A stretch of 51,572 nucleotides of DNA from Alistipes sp. (GTDB taxonomy: Bacteria; Bacteroidota; Bacteroidia; Bacteroidales; Rikenellaceae). The notes under the pieces were generated by a model. The model was given only the letters and a program-made list of their open reading frames with translations, was not told the DNA's origin and ran no database searches. The stretch is from the NCBI GenBank assembly GCA_021202985.1, contig JAJQCA010000079.1, positions 1 to 51,572 of the forward strand, given 5' to 3'. Shown here in pieces: positions 34,612 through 42,027 of this stretch; positions within the stretch are counted from its first letter, which is position 1; each line of letters opens with the position of its first letter. The translations under genes and the position numbers were made by a program.

Positions 34612-34976
34612 TGAATAAAATTTAAAACCCCTTCCTTCTGCTGTTTAATAATTGCCTTTTTGGATACCGTCGCGTACAATCAGTCCCGTTTTCCGACCGA
34701 AAAAACCATCACCGCAACCTCAACCTTCAAGCGATGGAATCTTCGAAATCCGGTACCGACGTCCAATGGAGTTAAAAGTTAATCATTTTTTGCGAAACTC
34801 GGTAGATAATTTCCGCTTTTGTGTAATTATTCATCCATACCGGCGAATAATGGCAACAATTGTTCTCAGAAATGGAAAGTCAATTACACCGTCGTCTACA
34901 AATATCCAATAATAAAACCCCGGGAGTTAATAAACAACGCTAATTTTTGAATAAGATTACACCCGTTTGCAAAAAA
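34612..34976. other. intergenic, no gene recognised
   Basis: About 365 AT-rich bases between the lipoprotein promoter and the pnp terminator. A short plus-strand reading frame at 34652-34912 has no recognisable product, signal or upstream promoter. I see nothing else in it. Confidence 0.4.
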
Positions 34977-35010
34977 ATCCGGCGTTTACGTTATGACGTA
35001 AACGCCGGAT
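34977..35010 (-). terminator. terminator of pnp
   Basis: Fifteen perfect base pairs (34977-34991 with 34996-35010) around a TATG loop, followed on the minus strand by seven T. A strong intrinsic terminator for the rpsO-pnp unit. Confidence 0.95.
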
Positions 35011-35043
35011 CGGTATGCGGGGAGTTTACCCCTTTATTACCTA

Positions 35044-37179
35044 TTAGTTCTTCGGGATAAGCGCTTTGCGCGACAGTTTGAGTTTGCCGCTCTTCGGGTC
35101 TATTCCTATGAGTTTGACCTGAATCTTATCGCCCTCCTTGAGACCGGTCTGGTCCATGGTTTCAAACCTCTTGTGGTCGATTTCCGAGATGTGGAGCAGT
35201 GCGTCCTTACCGGGAAGAATTTCGATAAACGCACCGAAGGCAACGATGGTCTTCACCTTACCGTCGTAAACCTCGCCCACTTCGGGTACGGCTACAATAG
35301 CCTTGATACGGTTCTGTGCTATATCGAGAGCGTCCTTGTCGTTGGAGAAGATATCCACGATACCGATCTGCAGTTCGGTGTCCTCGGTAATGGTAATGGT
35401 GGCACCGGAAGTTTTCTGGATATCCTGGATAATCTTGCCGCCGGGGCCGATGATGGCTCCGATAAATTCGGCCGGGACACGCATCTGAACGATACGGGGC
35501 ACGAACGGACGGAAGTCCGCGCGTGGCTCGGAGATAGTCTCCATCATTTTGTCCATGATGTGGAGCCTGCCCTGACGCGCCTGTTCCAGCGCCTTGGCCA
35601 GCACTTCGTATGAAAGGCCGTCCACCTTAATGTCCATCTGGGTGGCGGTTATACCGTCGCGGGTACCCGTTACCTTGAAGTCCATATCGCCGAGGTGGTC
35701 CTCGTCGCCGAGGATATCCGACAGCACCGCGTATTTACCGCTGGCCGTATCGGTGATAAGACCCATGGCTATACCGGAAACCGGCTTCTTAATCTTGATA
35801 CCGCAGTCCATAAGGGCCAGCGTGCCGGCGCAGACCGTCGCCATAGATGACGAACCGTTCGATTCCAGGATATCCGACACGATACGTACGGCGTAGGGAT
35901 TCTCCTCGCCGAGCGGCACCACGTTTTTCAAAGCCCTGTAAGCGAGGTTACCGTGGCCGATTTCGCGGCGTGAGGTACCGCGCGAGGGCCGTGCGTCGCC
36001 GGTAGAGAAAGGCGGGAAGTTATAATGCAGAACGAACTGTTCGCTTCCCTGCACCAGCACCTCGTCTATCTGCTTCTCGTCCATCTTGGTCCCGAGCGTA
36101 ACGCTGGTGAGCGACTGCGTTTCACCTCGGGTGAAAACAGCCGAACCGTGCGCTGCGGGCAGGTAGCCCACTTCGCACCAAATGGGGCGTATCTGGTCGG
36201 TCTGGCGTCCGTCGAGACGGATACCTTCGTCCAGAATCATATTGCGCATGGCCTTCTTAAGCACGTCGTCGTGGAAATACCTCTTTACCAGCGGCAGTTT
36301 CTCGGCCAGCTCCTCTTCCGGGATGGTGGCTATAAACTCTTCCTCTATAGCGTCGAATTTGGCAGCACGCTCGTGCTTTGCGCTCATGCTCTTGGCTACC
36401 TCGTAGGCCTTGTCGTAGGTCGCAGCGATAACCTGCTGGCGCAGCTCCTCGTCGTTGGCCTCGTGGCAGTAAGTACGTTTTACATCCTTGCCGAGCTCCC
36501 TGGAGAGCTCCATCTGCACCTGGCAGTGTTTCTTTATCTCTTCGTGGCCGAATTTTATCGCGTAGAGCATTTCAGCCTCCGATACCTCCTTCATCTCGCC
36601 TTCCACCATCAGGATATTGTCGTAGGTGGCGCCTATCATAATATCCAGGTCGGCATTTTTCATCTGCGGGAACGTGGGGTTAACCACGAATTCACCGTTT
36701 ACGCGGGCCACCCTCACTTCCGAAATGGGACCGGCGAACGGTATATCCGATACCGCAAGGGCGGCAGAGGCCGCAAGCCCCGCAAGCGCGTCGGGCTGGG
36801 TATCCTTATCGGCGGATATCAGGGTTACGTTCACGAATACTTCGGCGTGGTAATCGTCCGGGAAGAGGGGACGCAGGGCTCGGTCGATAAGACGGGCCAC
36901 GAGAATCTCGCTGTCGTTCGGACGGGCTTCCCTTTTCAGGAAACCGCCCGGATAACGGCCGGCGGCGGCGTATTTTTCCTTGTAGTCGACCGAGAGGGGC
37001 ATAAAGTCCACATCGGGTTTGGCATCCTTGGCGGCAACGACAGTGGCCAGGAGCATCGTATCTCCCATTTTTACCACTACGGCACCGTCAGCCTGCTTGG
37101 CAAGTTTTCCGGTTTCGATGATTATTTCGCGTCCGTCCGCGAGAGTTATCACCTTCGTTGTTGCATTGTACATCGTCAT
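35044..37179 (-). CDS. pnp: polyribonucleotide nucleotidyltransferase (PNPase)
   Basis: PNPase degrades RNA from the 3' end with phosphate and can add tails in reverse. The 711-residue protein has two RNase PH domains (with [30 protein letters not shown] in the first and [23 protein letters not shown] in the second). A KH domain ([17 protein letters not shown]) and a C-terminal S1 domain ([33 protein letters not shown]) follow. The start MTMYN could be two codons later. rpsO lies 208 bases upstream on the same strand, the conserved rpsO-pnp order. No separate promoter is evident, so read-through past the hairpin between them is likely. Confidence 0.97.
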   Translation of the reverse strand: MTMYNATTKVITLADGREIIIETGKLAKQADGAVVVKMGDTMLLATVVAAKDAKPDVDFMPLSVDYKEKYAAAGRYPGGFLKREARPNDSEILVARLIDRALRPLFPDDYHAEVFVNVTLISADKDTQPDALAGLAASAALAVSDIPFAGPISEVRVARVNGEFVVNPTFPQMKNADLDIMIGATYDNILMVEGEMKEVSEAEMLYAIKFGHEEIKKHCQVQMELSRELGKDVKRTYCHEANDEELRQQVIAATYDKAYEVAKSMSAKHERAAKFDAIEEEFIATIPEEELAEKLPLVKRYFHDDVLKKAMRNMILDEGIRLDGRQTDQIRPIWCEVGYLPAAHGSAVFTRGETQSLTSVTLGTKMDEKQIDEVLVQGSEQFVLHYNFPPFSTGDARPSRGTSRREIGHGNLAYRALKNVVPLGEENPYAVRIVSDILESNGSSSMATVCAGTLALMDCGIKIKKPVSGIAMGLITDTASGKYAVLSDILGDEDHLGDMDFKVTGTRDGITATQMDIKVDGLSYEVLAKALEQARQGRLHIMDKMMETISEPRADFRPFVPRIVQMRVPAEFIGAIIGPGGKIIQDIQKTSGATITITEDTELQIGIVDIFSNDKDALDIAQNRIKAIVAVPEVGEVYDGKVKTIVAFGAFIEILPGKDALLHISEIDHKRFETMDQTGLKEGDKIQVKLIGIDPKSGKLKLSRKALIPKN

Positions 37180-37321
37180 ATTTTCTTTTCCTCTTGTGTT
37201 TCTCCTTTTCCGTGCAGGCGCGGGCCTATTCCCGGCTGCATCCCTCTATTGCCACCCCCGGCCTTAACGCCGCCAGTGCCTGCCCGCTAACCCCGGGCTT
37301 ACCGTTTTAACGCTAAAGCGA

Positions 37322-37363
37322 ATAAAGGCAATACTCCGCTCACGAGGGGGTAATTGCCTTTAT
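37322..37363 (-). terminator. hairpin between rpsO and pnp
   Basis: ATAAAGGCAAT (37322-37332) pairs with ATTGCCTTTAT (37353-37363) around a 20-base loop. It lies 25 bases past the rpsO stop. No T-run follows on the minus strand, so it may be a partial terminator or an RNA-processing site, letting some transcription reach pnp. Confidence 0.6.
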
Positions 37364-37387
37364 CCGTTTGTTTTGTGTTTTACGGTT

Positions 37388-37660
37388 TTATTTCCTAAGG
37401 TTCAGCGCCTTGATAATCGCCCTGTACCTTTCGATATCGACCTCTTTGAGGTATTCGAGAAGGCGGCGGCGTTTACCCACCAGTTTCAGCAGCGAACGCT
37501 GGGTACCGAAATCGTGTTTGTTCTTTTTAAGGTGCTCGGTCAGGTGAGCGATACGGTAGGAAAACAGCGCTACCTGGCTCTCGGGAGAACCGGTATCGGT
37601 GTTGGACTGTCCGTATTTTCCGAAAATTTCCTGTTTTTTCTCAGGAGTTAAATAACTCAT
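37388..37660 (-). CDS. rpsO: 30S ribosomal protein S15
   Basis: S15 binds the central domain of 16S rRNA early in 30S assembly. The 90-residue protein from MSYLTPEKK shows GQSNTDTGSPESQVALFSYRI, LTEHLKKNKHDFGTQRSLLKLVGKRRRLLEYLK and ends IIKALNLRK. Length and sequence are standard. A longer ATG at 37726 would run into the promoter and is rejected. Its own promoter lies about 64 bases upstream, and pnp follows. Confidence 0.97.
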   Translation of the reverse strand: MSYLTPEKKQEIFGKYGQSNTDTGSPESQVALFSYRIAHLTEHLKKNKHDFGTQRSLLKLVGKRRRLLEYLKEVDIERYRAIIKALNLRK

Positions 37661-37723
37661 ATCCTTAATTTTACACTCTACTTTACGACAGATCGGACTA
37701 TTCCGGTGCTGCCAAAGCGTGGG

Positions 37724-37755
37724 CAAAGGTAAATTATTTTTATTTAGTAACCAAT
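37724..37755 (-). promoter_or_regulatory. rpsO promoter
   Basis: On the minus strand ATTGG (around 37751-37755) is followed after about 20 bases by TACCTTTG (37724-37731), a good -33/-7 pair. The predicted leader is about 58 bases. Confidence 0.65.
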
Positions 37756-37816
37756 ACTTTATCGAAATTTTTGGCCCCTCTGCCGGCCGCCTGTTTACAA
37801 CAGTGCGATTTATTAA

Positions 37817-37824
37817 TATATTTG
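37817..37824 (+). promoter_or_regulatory. -7 element for the nfeD-like gene
   Basis: TATATTTG matches the -7 consensus. TTTA at 37794-37797 lies 19 bases upstream and could be the -33. Leader about 47 bases. Confidence 0.5.
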
Positions 37825-37876
37825 TCTATTGAACGTAAAATACCTATCGAATATTCTCTTTGTAAACGGCTAATTT

Positions 37877-39421
37877 ATGAAAAAGATATTTGCCGCCGCT
37901 ATTTTAATGCTGGCCTGCGCAATTACTTTCCCTTTGTCGGTAACGGCAGCCGGGCAGGAACCCGGCCCGGACGGGCGGGAAGTGCCGGCCGACGATACCG
38001 ACACCCTTACCGCAGTTGGCCCGCAGTTGCCGGAAACGGAAGGCGCACCGGCGGAAGTTACAGCCCCGGATACAATTCCACAGGTCACTGACCCGGTGGT
38101 CTACATCTTCCCGATTCGCGAGTCCATAATGCCCTCCACCGTGCGGCTGGTGGATAAATGTATCCGCGAATCGAGGGAAGTCGGGGCGGATTACATTATA
38201 ATAGACATGAACACCTACGGGGGTCTGGTAGACGCGGCGGACTCTATACGGACGCGTATCCTCAACCACGACAAACCCATATACATGTTCGTCAACAACC
38301 AGGCGGCCAGCGCGGGCGCCCTTATCTCCATAGCCGCAGACCGTATCTATATGCGCGAGGGTGCCAGTATGGGTGCTGCCACAGTGGTTGACCAGACGGG
38401 GGCACAGGTGCCCGACAAGTACCAGAGCTTTATGCGCGGCATGATGCGCTCGACGGCCGAAGCCCACGGCAAGGTAGTCGACCGCATTGAAAGGGGTGAC
38501 ACCGTATGGCGCTGGTACCGCGACCCGCGCATCGCCGAGGCGATGGTGGACCCGTCGGTGGTGGTACCGGGCCTTATCGAAGAGGGCAAGGTGCTCACCT
38601 TCTCGACCGAGGAGGCAATACAGTGGCACTACTGCGAAGGCAAGGCTTCCTCCATCGAACAGGTACTTGCCGAGGCGGGTATCGAAAACCCCACCATCTA
38701 CGAATACGAATCGACCCGCACCGACAGGCTGATGGGTTTCCTTACCAACCCCGCTTTTCAGGGAATCCTCATCATGCTTATCATAGGGGGTATCTATTTC
38801 GAACTGCAGACCCCGGGTATCGGCTTCCCGCTGACGGTGTCGGTGGCGGCGGCGCTGCTCTATTTCGCGCCGCTCTACGTGGAGGGGATGCTGGCCAACT
38901 GGGAGGTTATCGTATTTATACTCGGGATAATACTTATACTGGTCGAGATATTCGTCACGCCGGGTTTCGGGGTGCTTGGTATCGCGGGTATCGTGGCGAT
39001 AATAATCGGCCTGTCGTTCGCAATGATTGATACCGAGCTGCTGAAATACATTCCCGACGGGCAGATACCGGCAGGTTATATCGTCCGGCCCGTGGCATTG
39101 GTTATAATAGCCGTCACAGCCTCCCTGATAATAAGCATAGCGCTCGGTAAACGGCTGCTGACGACCGGGTCGGCGGTGGGCCGCCGCGTGGTGCTTGCCT
39201 CGGAAATGAGCGCGGAGGAGGGTTACGTCTCCCGTGAGAAGGACCGCGGGCTGGTGGGCCGGTTCGGCATTACCACCGTACCCCTGCGCCCGTCCGGCAA
39301 GGTACTTATCGACGACCGGATATATGAAGCCGCCGGTGCGCACGGCATGTTCATAGACAAAGGAAAAGAAGTGGAAATCGTACGAGACGAAGGCGGGGTG
39401 CTTTACTGTCGCCCGGTCTGA
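37877..39421 (+). CDS. NfeD-family membrane-bound serine protease (ClpP-like/NfeD)
   Basis: The 514-residue protein has a signal peptide (about 1-25), then a Pro/Asp-rich linker. A ClpP/crotonase-type protease domain follows at about 70-280, with DMNTYGGLVDAADSIR, NNQAASAGALISIAADRIYM (nucleophile Ser in ASAG) and GASMGAATVV. Four to five membrane helices follow at about 290-425 and a soluble OB-fold NfeD domain at the C-terminus. Such proteins sit with a flotillin-like partner in many bacteria and cleave membrane or hydrophobic substrates; no flotillin gene is adjacent here. It is 7 bases from the apbE-like gene and so is probably co-transcribed with it. Confidence 0.88.
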   Translation: MKKIFAAAILMLACAITFPLSVTAAGQEPGPDGREVPADDTDTLTAVGPQLPETEGAPAEVTAPDTIPQVTDPVVYIFPIRESIMPSTVRLVDKCIRESREVGADYIIIDMNTYGGLVDAADSIRTRILNHDKPIYMFVNNQAASAGALISIAADRIYMREGASMGAATVVDQTGAQVPDKYQSFMRGMMRSTAEAHGKVVDRIERGDTVWRWYRDPRIAEAMVDPSVVVPGLIEEGKVLTFSTEEAIQWHYCEGKASSIEQVLAEAGIENPTIYEYESTRTDRLMGFLTNPAFQGILIMLIIGGIYFELQTPGIGFPLTVSVAAALLYFAPLYVEGMLANWEVIVFILGIILILVEIFVTPGFGVLGIAGIVAIIIGLSFAMIDTELLKYIPDGQIPAGYIVRPVALVIIAVTASLIISIALGKRLLTTGSAVGRRVVLASEMSAEEGYVSREKDRGLVGRFGITTVPLRPSGKVLIDDRIYEAAGAHGMFIDKGKEVEIVRDEGGVLYCRPV

Positions 39422-39428
39422 CTGTAAA

Positions 39429-40475
39429 ATGGATAAAAGCAATAGACACGCCGCACGGCCGTCCGGATTGAGACGGGCCGCCTCAATAGCCGCGGTTGCA
39501 GCAGCACTCACTGCGGCGGGCTGCGCCGACCGGGTAAAGGAACCGCAATACCACGTATACGACGGCTTCGCGCTCGGGACGACGTTCCATATAATAGCCT
39601 CCCTGCCGGACACCGCCGGTTGGTGTGGCGCGGTGGACAGGCTATTCGAGGAGACGAGCGCGTCCATGTCGGTATATGACCCCGGCTCGCTGCTCAACCG
39701 CCTGAACCGGAACGAGACCGACTCGGTCGATAGGTACATAGCCGACTGCATCGCCGTCGCCCGCATCGCGAGTGAAGCCAGCGGCGGGGTTTACGATATA
39801 ACAGTCAAGCCGATTACGGAGGCATGGGGATTCACCGGCCACGACCCGCAGCAAAAACCCCGGCTCGATTCGCTTCTGCAATACGTCGGCTACGAAAAGA
39901 TACGCGTGGAGGACGGCAGGCTCGTAAAAGCCGACCCCGGCATACAGATAGAACTCAACTCCGTGGCCAAGGGGTACATTGTCGACCTGCTGGGCGGACT
40001 GATGGAGGGGTTCGGCAGTGCGGATTACATCGTGGAGGTCGGGGGCGAGGTGGTTTGCCGCGGCCGCAACCGGCAGGGCCGCGATTGGGTAATCGGCATC
40101 GACACTCCGCAGGAGGGTAACATGATACCGGGACACAACCGCCACTCTACCCTATCGTTTACCGACCGCGGGTTCGCGACATCGGGCAATTACCGGAAAT
40201 TCTACACCGATGCCGAAGGTAACCGCGTGGTCCACACCGTGAACGCCCTCACGGGCGAAAGCAGGCCGAGCAACCTGCTTTCAGCCAGCGTACTGGCCCC
40301 GACTTGCGCCCTGGCCGACGCCTACGGTACAATGTTCATGGCCCTCGGGCTGGAAGCATCGGCGGCCTACCTCGAAGGGCATCCCGACATCCTCGGTTAC
40401 CTTATATACGACGACGGACAGGGAGGTTACGCCGTGTGGCACAGCCCCGGTATGGAGCACATTATAGGAGAGTAG
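39429..40475 (+). CDS. apbE: FAD:protein FMN transferase (ApbE), lipoprotein
   Basis: ApbE attaches FMN from FAD covalently to threonines in exported flavoproteins such as NqrB, NqrC and RnfG. The 348-residue protein starts with an Arg-rich signal and lipobox LTAAGC (Cys32). It continues with GTTFHI, SASMSVYDPGSLLNRLN, GGVYDITVKPITEAWGF, ELNSVAKGYIVD and VEVGGEVVCRG. A long block near the C-terminus contains HTVNALTGESRPSNLLSASV, and the metal ligands are in the CALADAYGTMFMALG region. It follows the nfeD-like gene by 7 bases. Target flavoproteins are not encoded in this window. Confidence 0.94.
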   Translation: MDKSNRHAARPSGLRRAASIAAVAAALTAAGCADRVKEPQYHVYDGFALGTTFHIIASLPDTAGWCGAVDRLFEETSASMSVYDPGSLLNRLNRNETDSVDRYIADCIAVARIASEASGGVYDITVKPITEAWGFTGHDPQQKPRLDSLLQYVGYEKIRVEDGRLVKADPGIQIELNSVAKGYIVDLLGGLMEGFGSADYIVEVGGEVVCRGRNRQGRDWVIGIDTPQEGNMIPGHNRHSTLSFTDRGFATSGNYRKFYTDAEGNRVVHTVNALTGESRPSNLLSASVLAPTCALADAYGTMFMALGLEASAAYLEGHPDILGYLIYDDGQGGYAVWHSPGMEHIIGE

Positions 40476-40493
40476 TTTGAGAACGGTTTTTGT

Positions 40494-40501
40494 ATCTTCG
40501 C
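40494..40501 (+). promoter_or_regulatory. -7-like element for the lipid-kinase gene
   Basis: TATCTTCG, one base off the -7 consensus, lies 33 bases before the ATG at 40535. TTTG is not at the right distance upstream. Confidence 0.4.
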
Positions 40502-40534
40502 CCCTAAACAGCCCCGTCCCGGGCCTACCCATAT

Positions 40535-41434
40535 ATGCGTAAAGTTAAATTTATCTATAACCCCGCCTCGGGTGAGAACCTGGCCGGCGACCAGTTGGAC
40601 GACATAATCGCCCTCTACCAGAGCCGGGGATTCATGCTCGTGCCGCACCGGCTCGACTTCCGGTCGGACACGGCCGAAGCGCTCCGGGATATCGACTCCA
40701 CATACGACCACGCCCTTATAGCCGGCGGTGACGGCACGGTGAACTACATTGTCAACCTTCTCAAACAGGCCGGTATAGCTCTTCCGCTGGGTATACTCCC
40801 CGCCGGAACCGCCAACGATTTCGCCACGGTGCTGGGCATTCCGCCCCGGACGGGTCTGGTGGAGGCGTGCCGTTCGCTTCTGGACGGACGCGTTTCGCCG
40901 GTGGATGTGGGCAGGGCCAACGGGCACTATTTCGTCAACGTATTCAGTTGCGGGCTATTCACAGATATTTCGCAGAAGACCCCCACCCTGATGAAAAACA
41001 CGTTCGGAAAGCTGGCCTATTACGTCGGGGGTCTGGGCGAGTTGTCGCGGTTCCGCAGGCTCGGTATTTCCATCGAGTCGGACGGCGGCAACTTCGACGG
41101 CGATTGTATAATATTTTTCGTCTTCAACGGCCGTACGGCCGGCAACCTGAAGATTGCCTACCTGTCGGAGATAGACGACGGACTTCTGGATGTGCTCATC
41201 GTTAAGAGCGGAAGCCCTATAACCACCATACAGACCCTGCTGCATTACCTGCCGTTTCCCGGCAGGCATATCCAGTATCCCCCCGGTATCGAGCACTTCC
41301 GCTGTTCGCGGCTGACGGCCCGTTGCCGTACGGACGAAACCACCGATATCGACGGACAACCCGGCCCGGCCTTCCCCGTGGACATCGAGTGCGAAAAAAG
41401 CGGACTGCACATGCTTATCCCCAAAGCCCGATAG
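40535..41434 (+). CDS. diacylglycerol/lipid kinase family protein
   Basis: The 299-residue protein belongs to the YegS/DgkB-like kinase family, which phosphorylates diacylglycerol or related lipids with ATP. It shows KVKFIYNPASG at the N-terminus, the ATP-binding motif IAGGDGTVNYIVN, and LPLGILPAGTANDFATVLGIP. A beta-sandwich C-terminal domain carries DVGRANGHYFVNVFSCGLFTDI and DGLLDVLIVK. No signal peptide or membrane helix; it would act at the inner face of the membrane. It is 59 bases downstream of apbE with its own promoter-like site. The exact lipid substrate cannot be told. Confidence 0.9.
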   Translation: MRKVKFIYNPASGENLAGDQLDDIIALYQSRGFMLVPHRLDFRSDTAEALRDIDSTYDHALIAGGDGTVNYIVNLLKQAGIALPLGILPAGTANDFATVLGIPPRTGLVEACRSLLDGRVSPVDVGRANGHYFVNVFSCGLFTDISQKTPTLMKNTFGKLAYYVGGLGELSRFRRLGISIESDGGNFDGDCIIFFVFNGRTAGNLKIAYLSEIDDGLLDVLIVKSGSPITTIQTLLHYLPFPGRHIQYPPGIEHFRCSRLTARCRTDETTDIDGQPGPAFPVDIECEKSGLHMLIPKAR

Positions 41435-41635
41435 AAAGCGTCTCCCCGCCTTACCGTCCCCCGGCGGTTCCTACGCTCACCTCCCCGCTCGTCCTATCTT
41501 TCCGCCTTTGCCCGACGGCTTCCCATGCGGTGCCAGCCGGATGCTGCCGGATGGCTCCCACATGGCTGCTAAATGGCTGCTAAATGGTCGTATAACCGAA
41601 GTCGAACAGCCGGATTATGCCGCGGGTAAAAAGAA
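41435..41635. other. intergenic with short direct repeats
   Basis: About 200 bases between the lipid-kinase gene and the fimbrial terminator. It holds imperfect direct repeats of 10-12 bases based on ATGGCTGCTAA (two clear copies at about 41560-41585 and weaker ones just before). No gene, promoter or terminator for the kinase gene is clear. Confidence 0.4.
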
Positions 41636-41665
41636 GGTACGGGAGTCCTCACGGAGACCCGTACC
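41636..41665 (-). terminator. terminator of the fimbrial operon
   Basis: GGTACGGG (41636-41643) pairs with CCCGTACC (41658-41665), and the minus strand continues TTCTTTTTA. A good intrinsic terminator after the fimbrial genes and the small ORFs. Confidence 0.8.
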
Positions 41666-41730
41666 GAAACCAAATTTTTATAAATAGAAAATCAAACAAT
41701 GATTGAAAAGAATTCAATCTTACCTCCCCC

Positions 41731-41859
41731 TTAGCGGGCAACTACCCCTGAAGCCAGCACGGCGGAAGGCTGTTTATTGTCACGGAGCGGGAAAAGTACC
41801 CCCTCACCCCGTTTGTTAATGTCAATTAATGCCGGTCGCGGTCTGGCCCGACGCGGCAT
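41731..41859 (-). CDS. possible 42-residue ORF at the operon end
   Basis: ATG at 41859 to TAA at 41731 encodes 42 residues, beginning MPRRARPRPALIDINKRGEG. It starts 24 bases after the 47-residue ORF stop, and GGGGGAAG precedes the start by about 10 bases. No signal peptide or family is recognised. An open frame of this length occurs often by chance, so this is only a candidate. Confidence 0.2.
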   Translation of the reverse strand: MPRRARPRPALIDINKRGEGVLFPLRDNKQPSAVLASGVVAR

Positions 41860-41883
41860 GAACAATTCGCTTCCCCCTATAAT

Positions 41884-42027
41884 TCAGAAACCATAGCCGC
41901 CACCGCCATGGTCGGCAGGGGGGTCGCTAAATAAGTTTGGACCGGCCTTCCAATCCCTCACCCAGTAAACCAACTGGTTATCGTGGTCGTAGACCTGCGC
42001 TGGCGAACCTATCGGTTCCTTACTCAT
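41884..42027 (-). CDS. possible 47-residue ORF overlapping the tip-protein stop codon
   Basis: The ATG at 42027 overlaps the stop of the preceding 987-residue fimbrial gene (sequence ATGAGTAA), a typical layout for translational re-initiation. The product is 47 residues, begins MSKEPIGSPAQVYDHDNQ, has three Trp/Tyr-rich turns and ends in a Gly-rich GGGGYGF tail. No signal peptide, no known family. The overlap and the aromatic, acidic composition favour a real gene, but length alone would not. Confidence 0.35.
   Translation of the reverse strand: MSKEPIGSPAQVYDHDNQLVYWVRDWKAGPNLFSDPPADHGGGGYGF

Noticed and set aside
34652-34912. 86-residue plus-strand frame in the gap before pnp
   Set aside because: No promoter, no recognisable product; AT-rich intergenic sequence.
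36025-37290. 421-residue plus-strand frame opposite pnp
   Set aside because: Antisense shadow of a strongly conserved housekeeping gene.
37904-39766. 620-residue open frame on the minus strand opposite the nfeD- and apbE-like genes
   Set aside because: Composition is His/Arg/Tyr-rich shadow coding with no domain or signal; the plus-strand genes carry clear motifs and explain the region.
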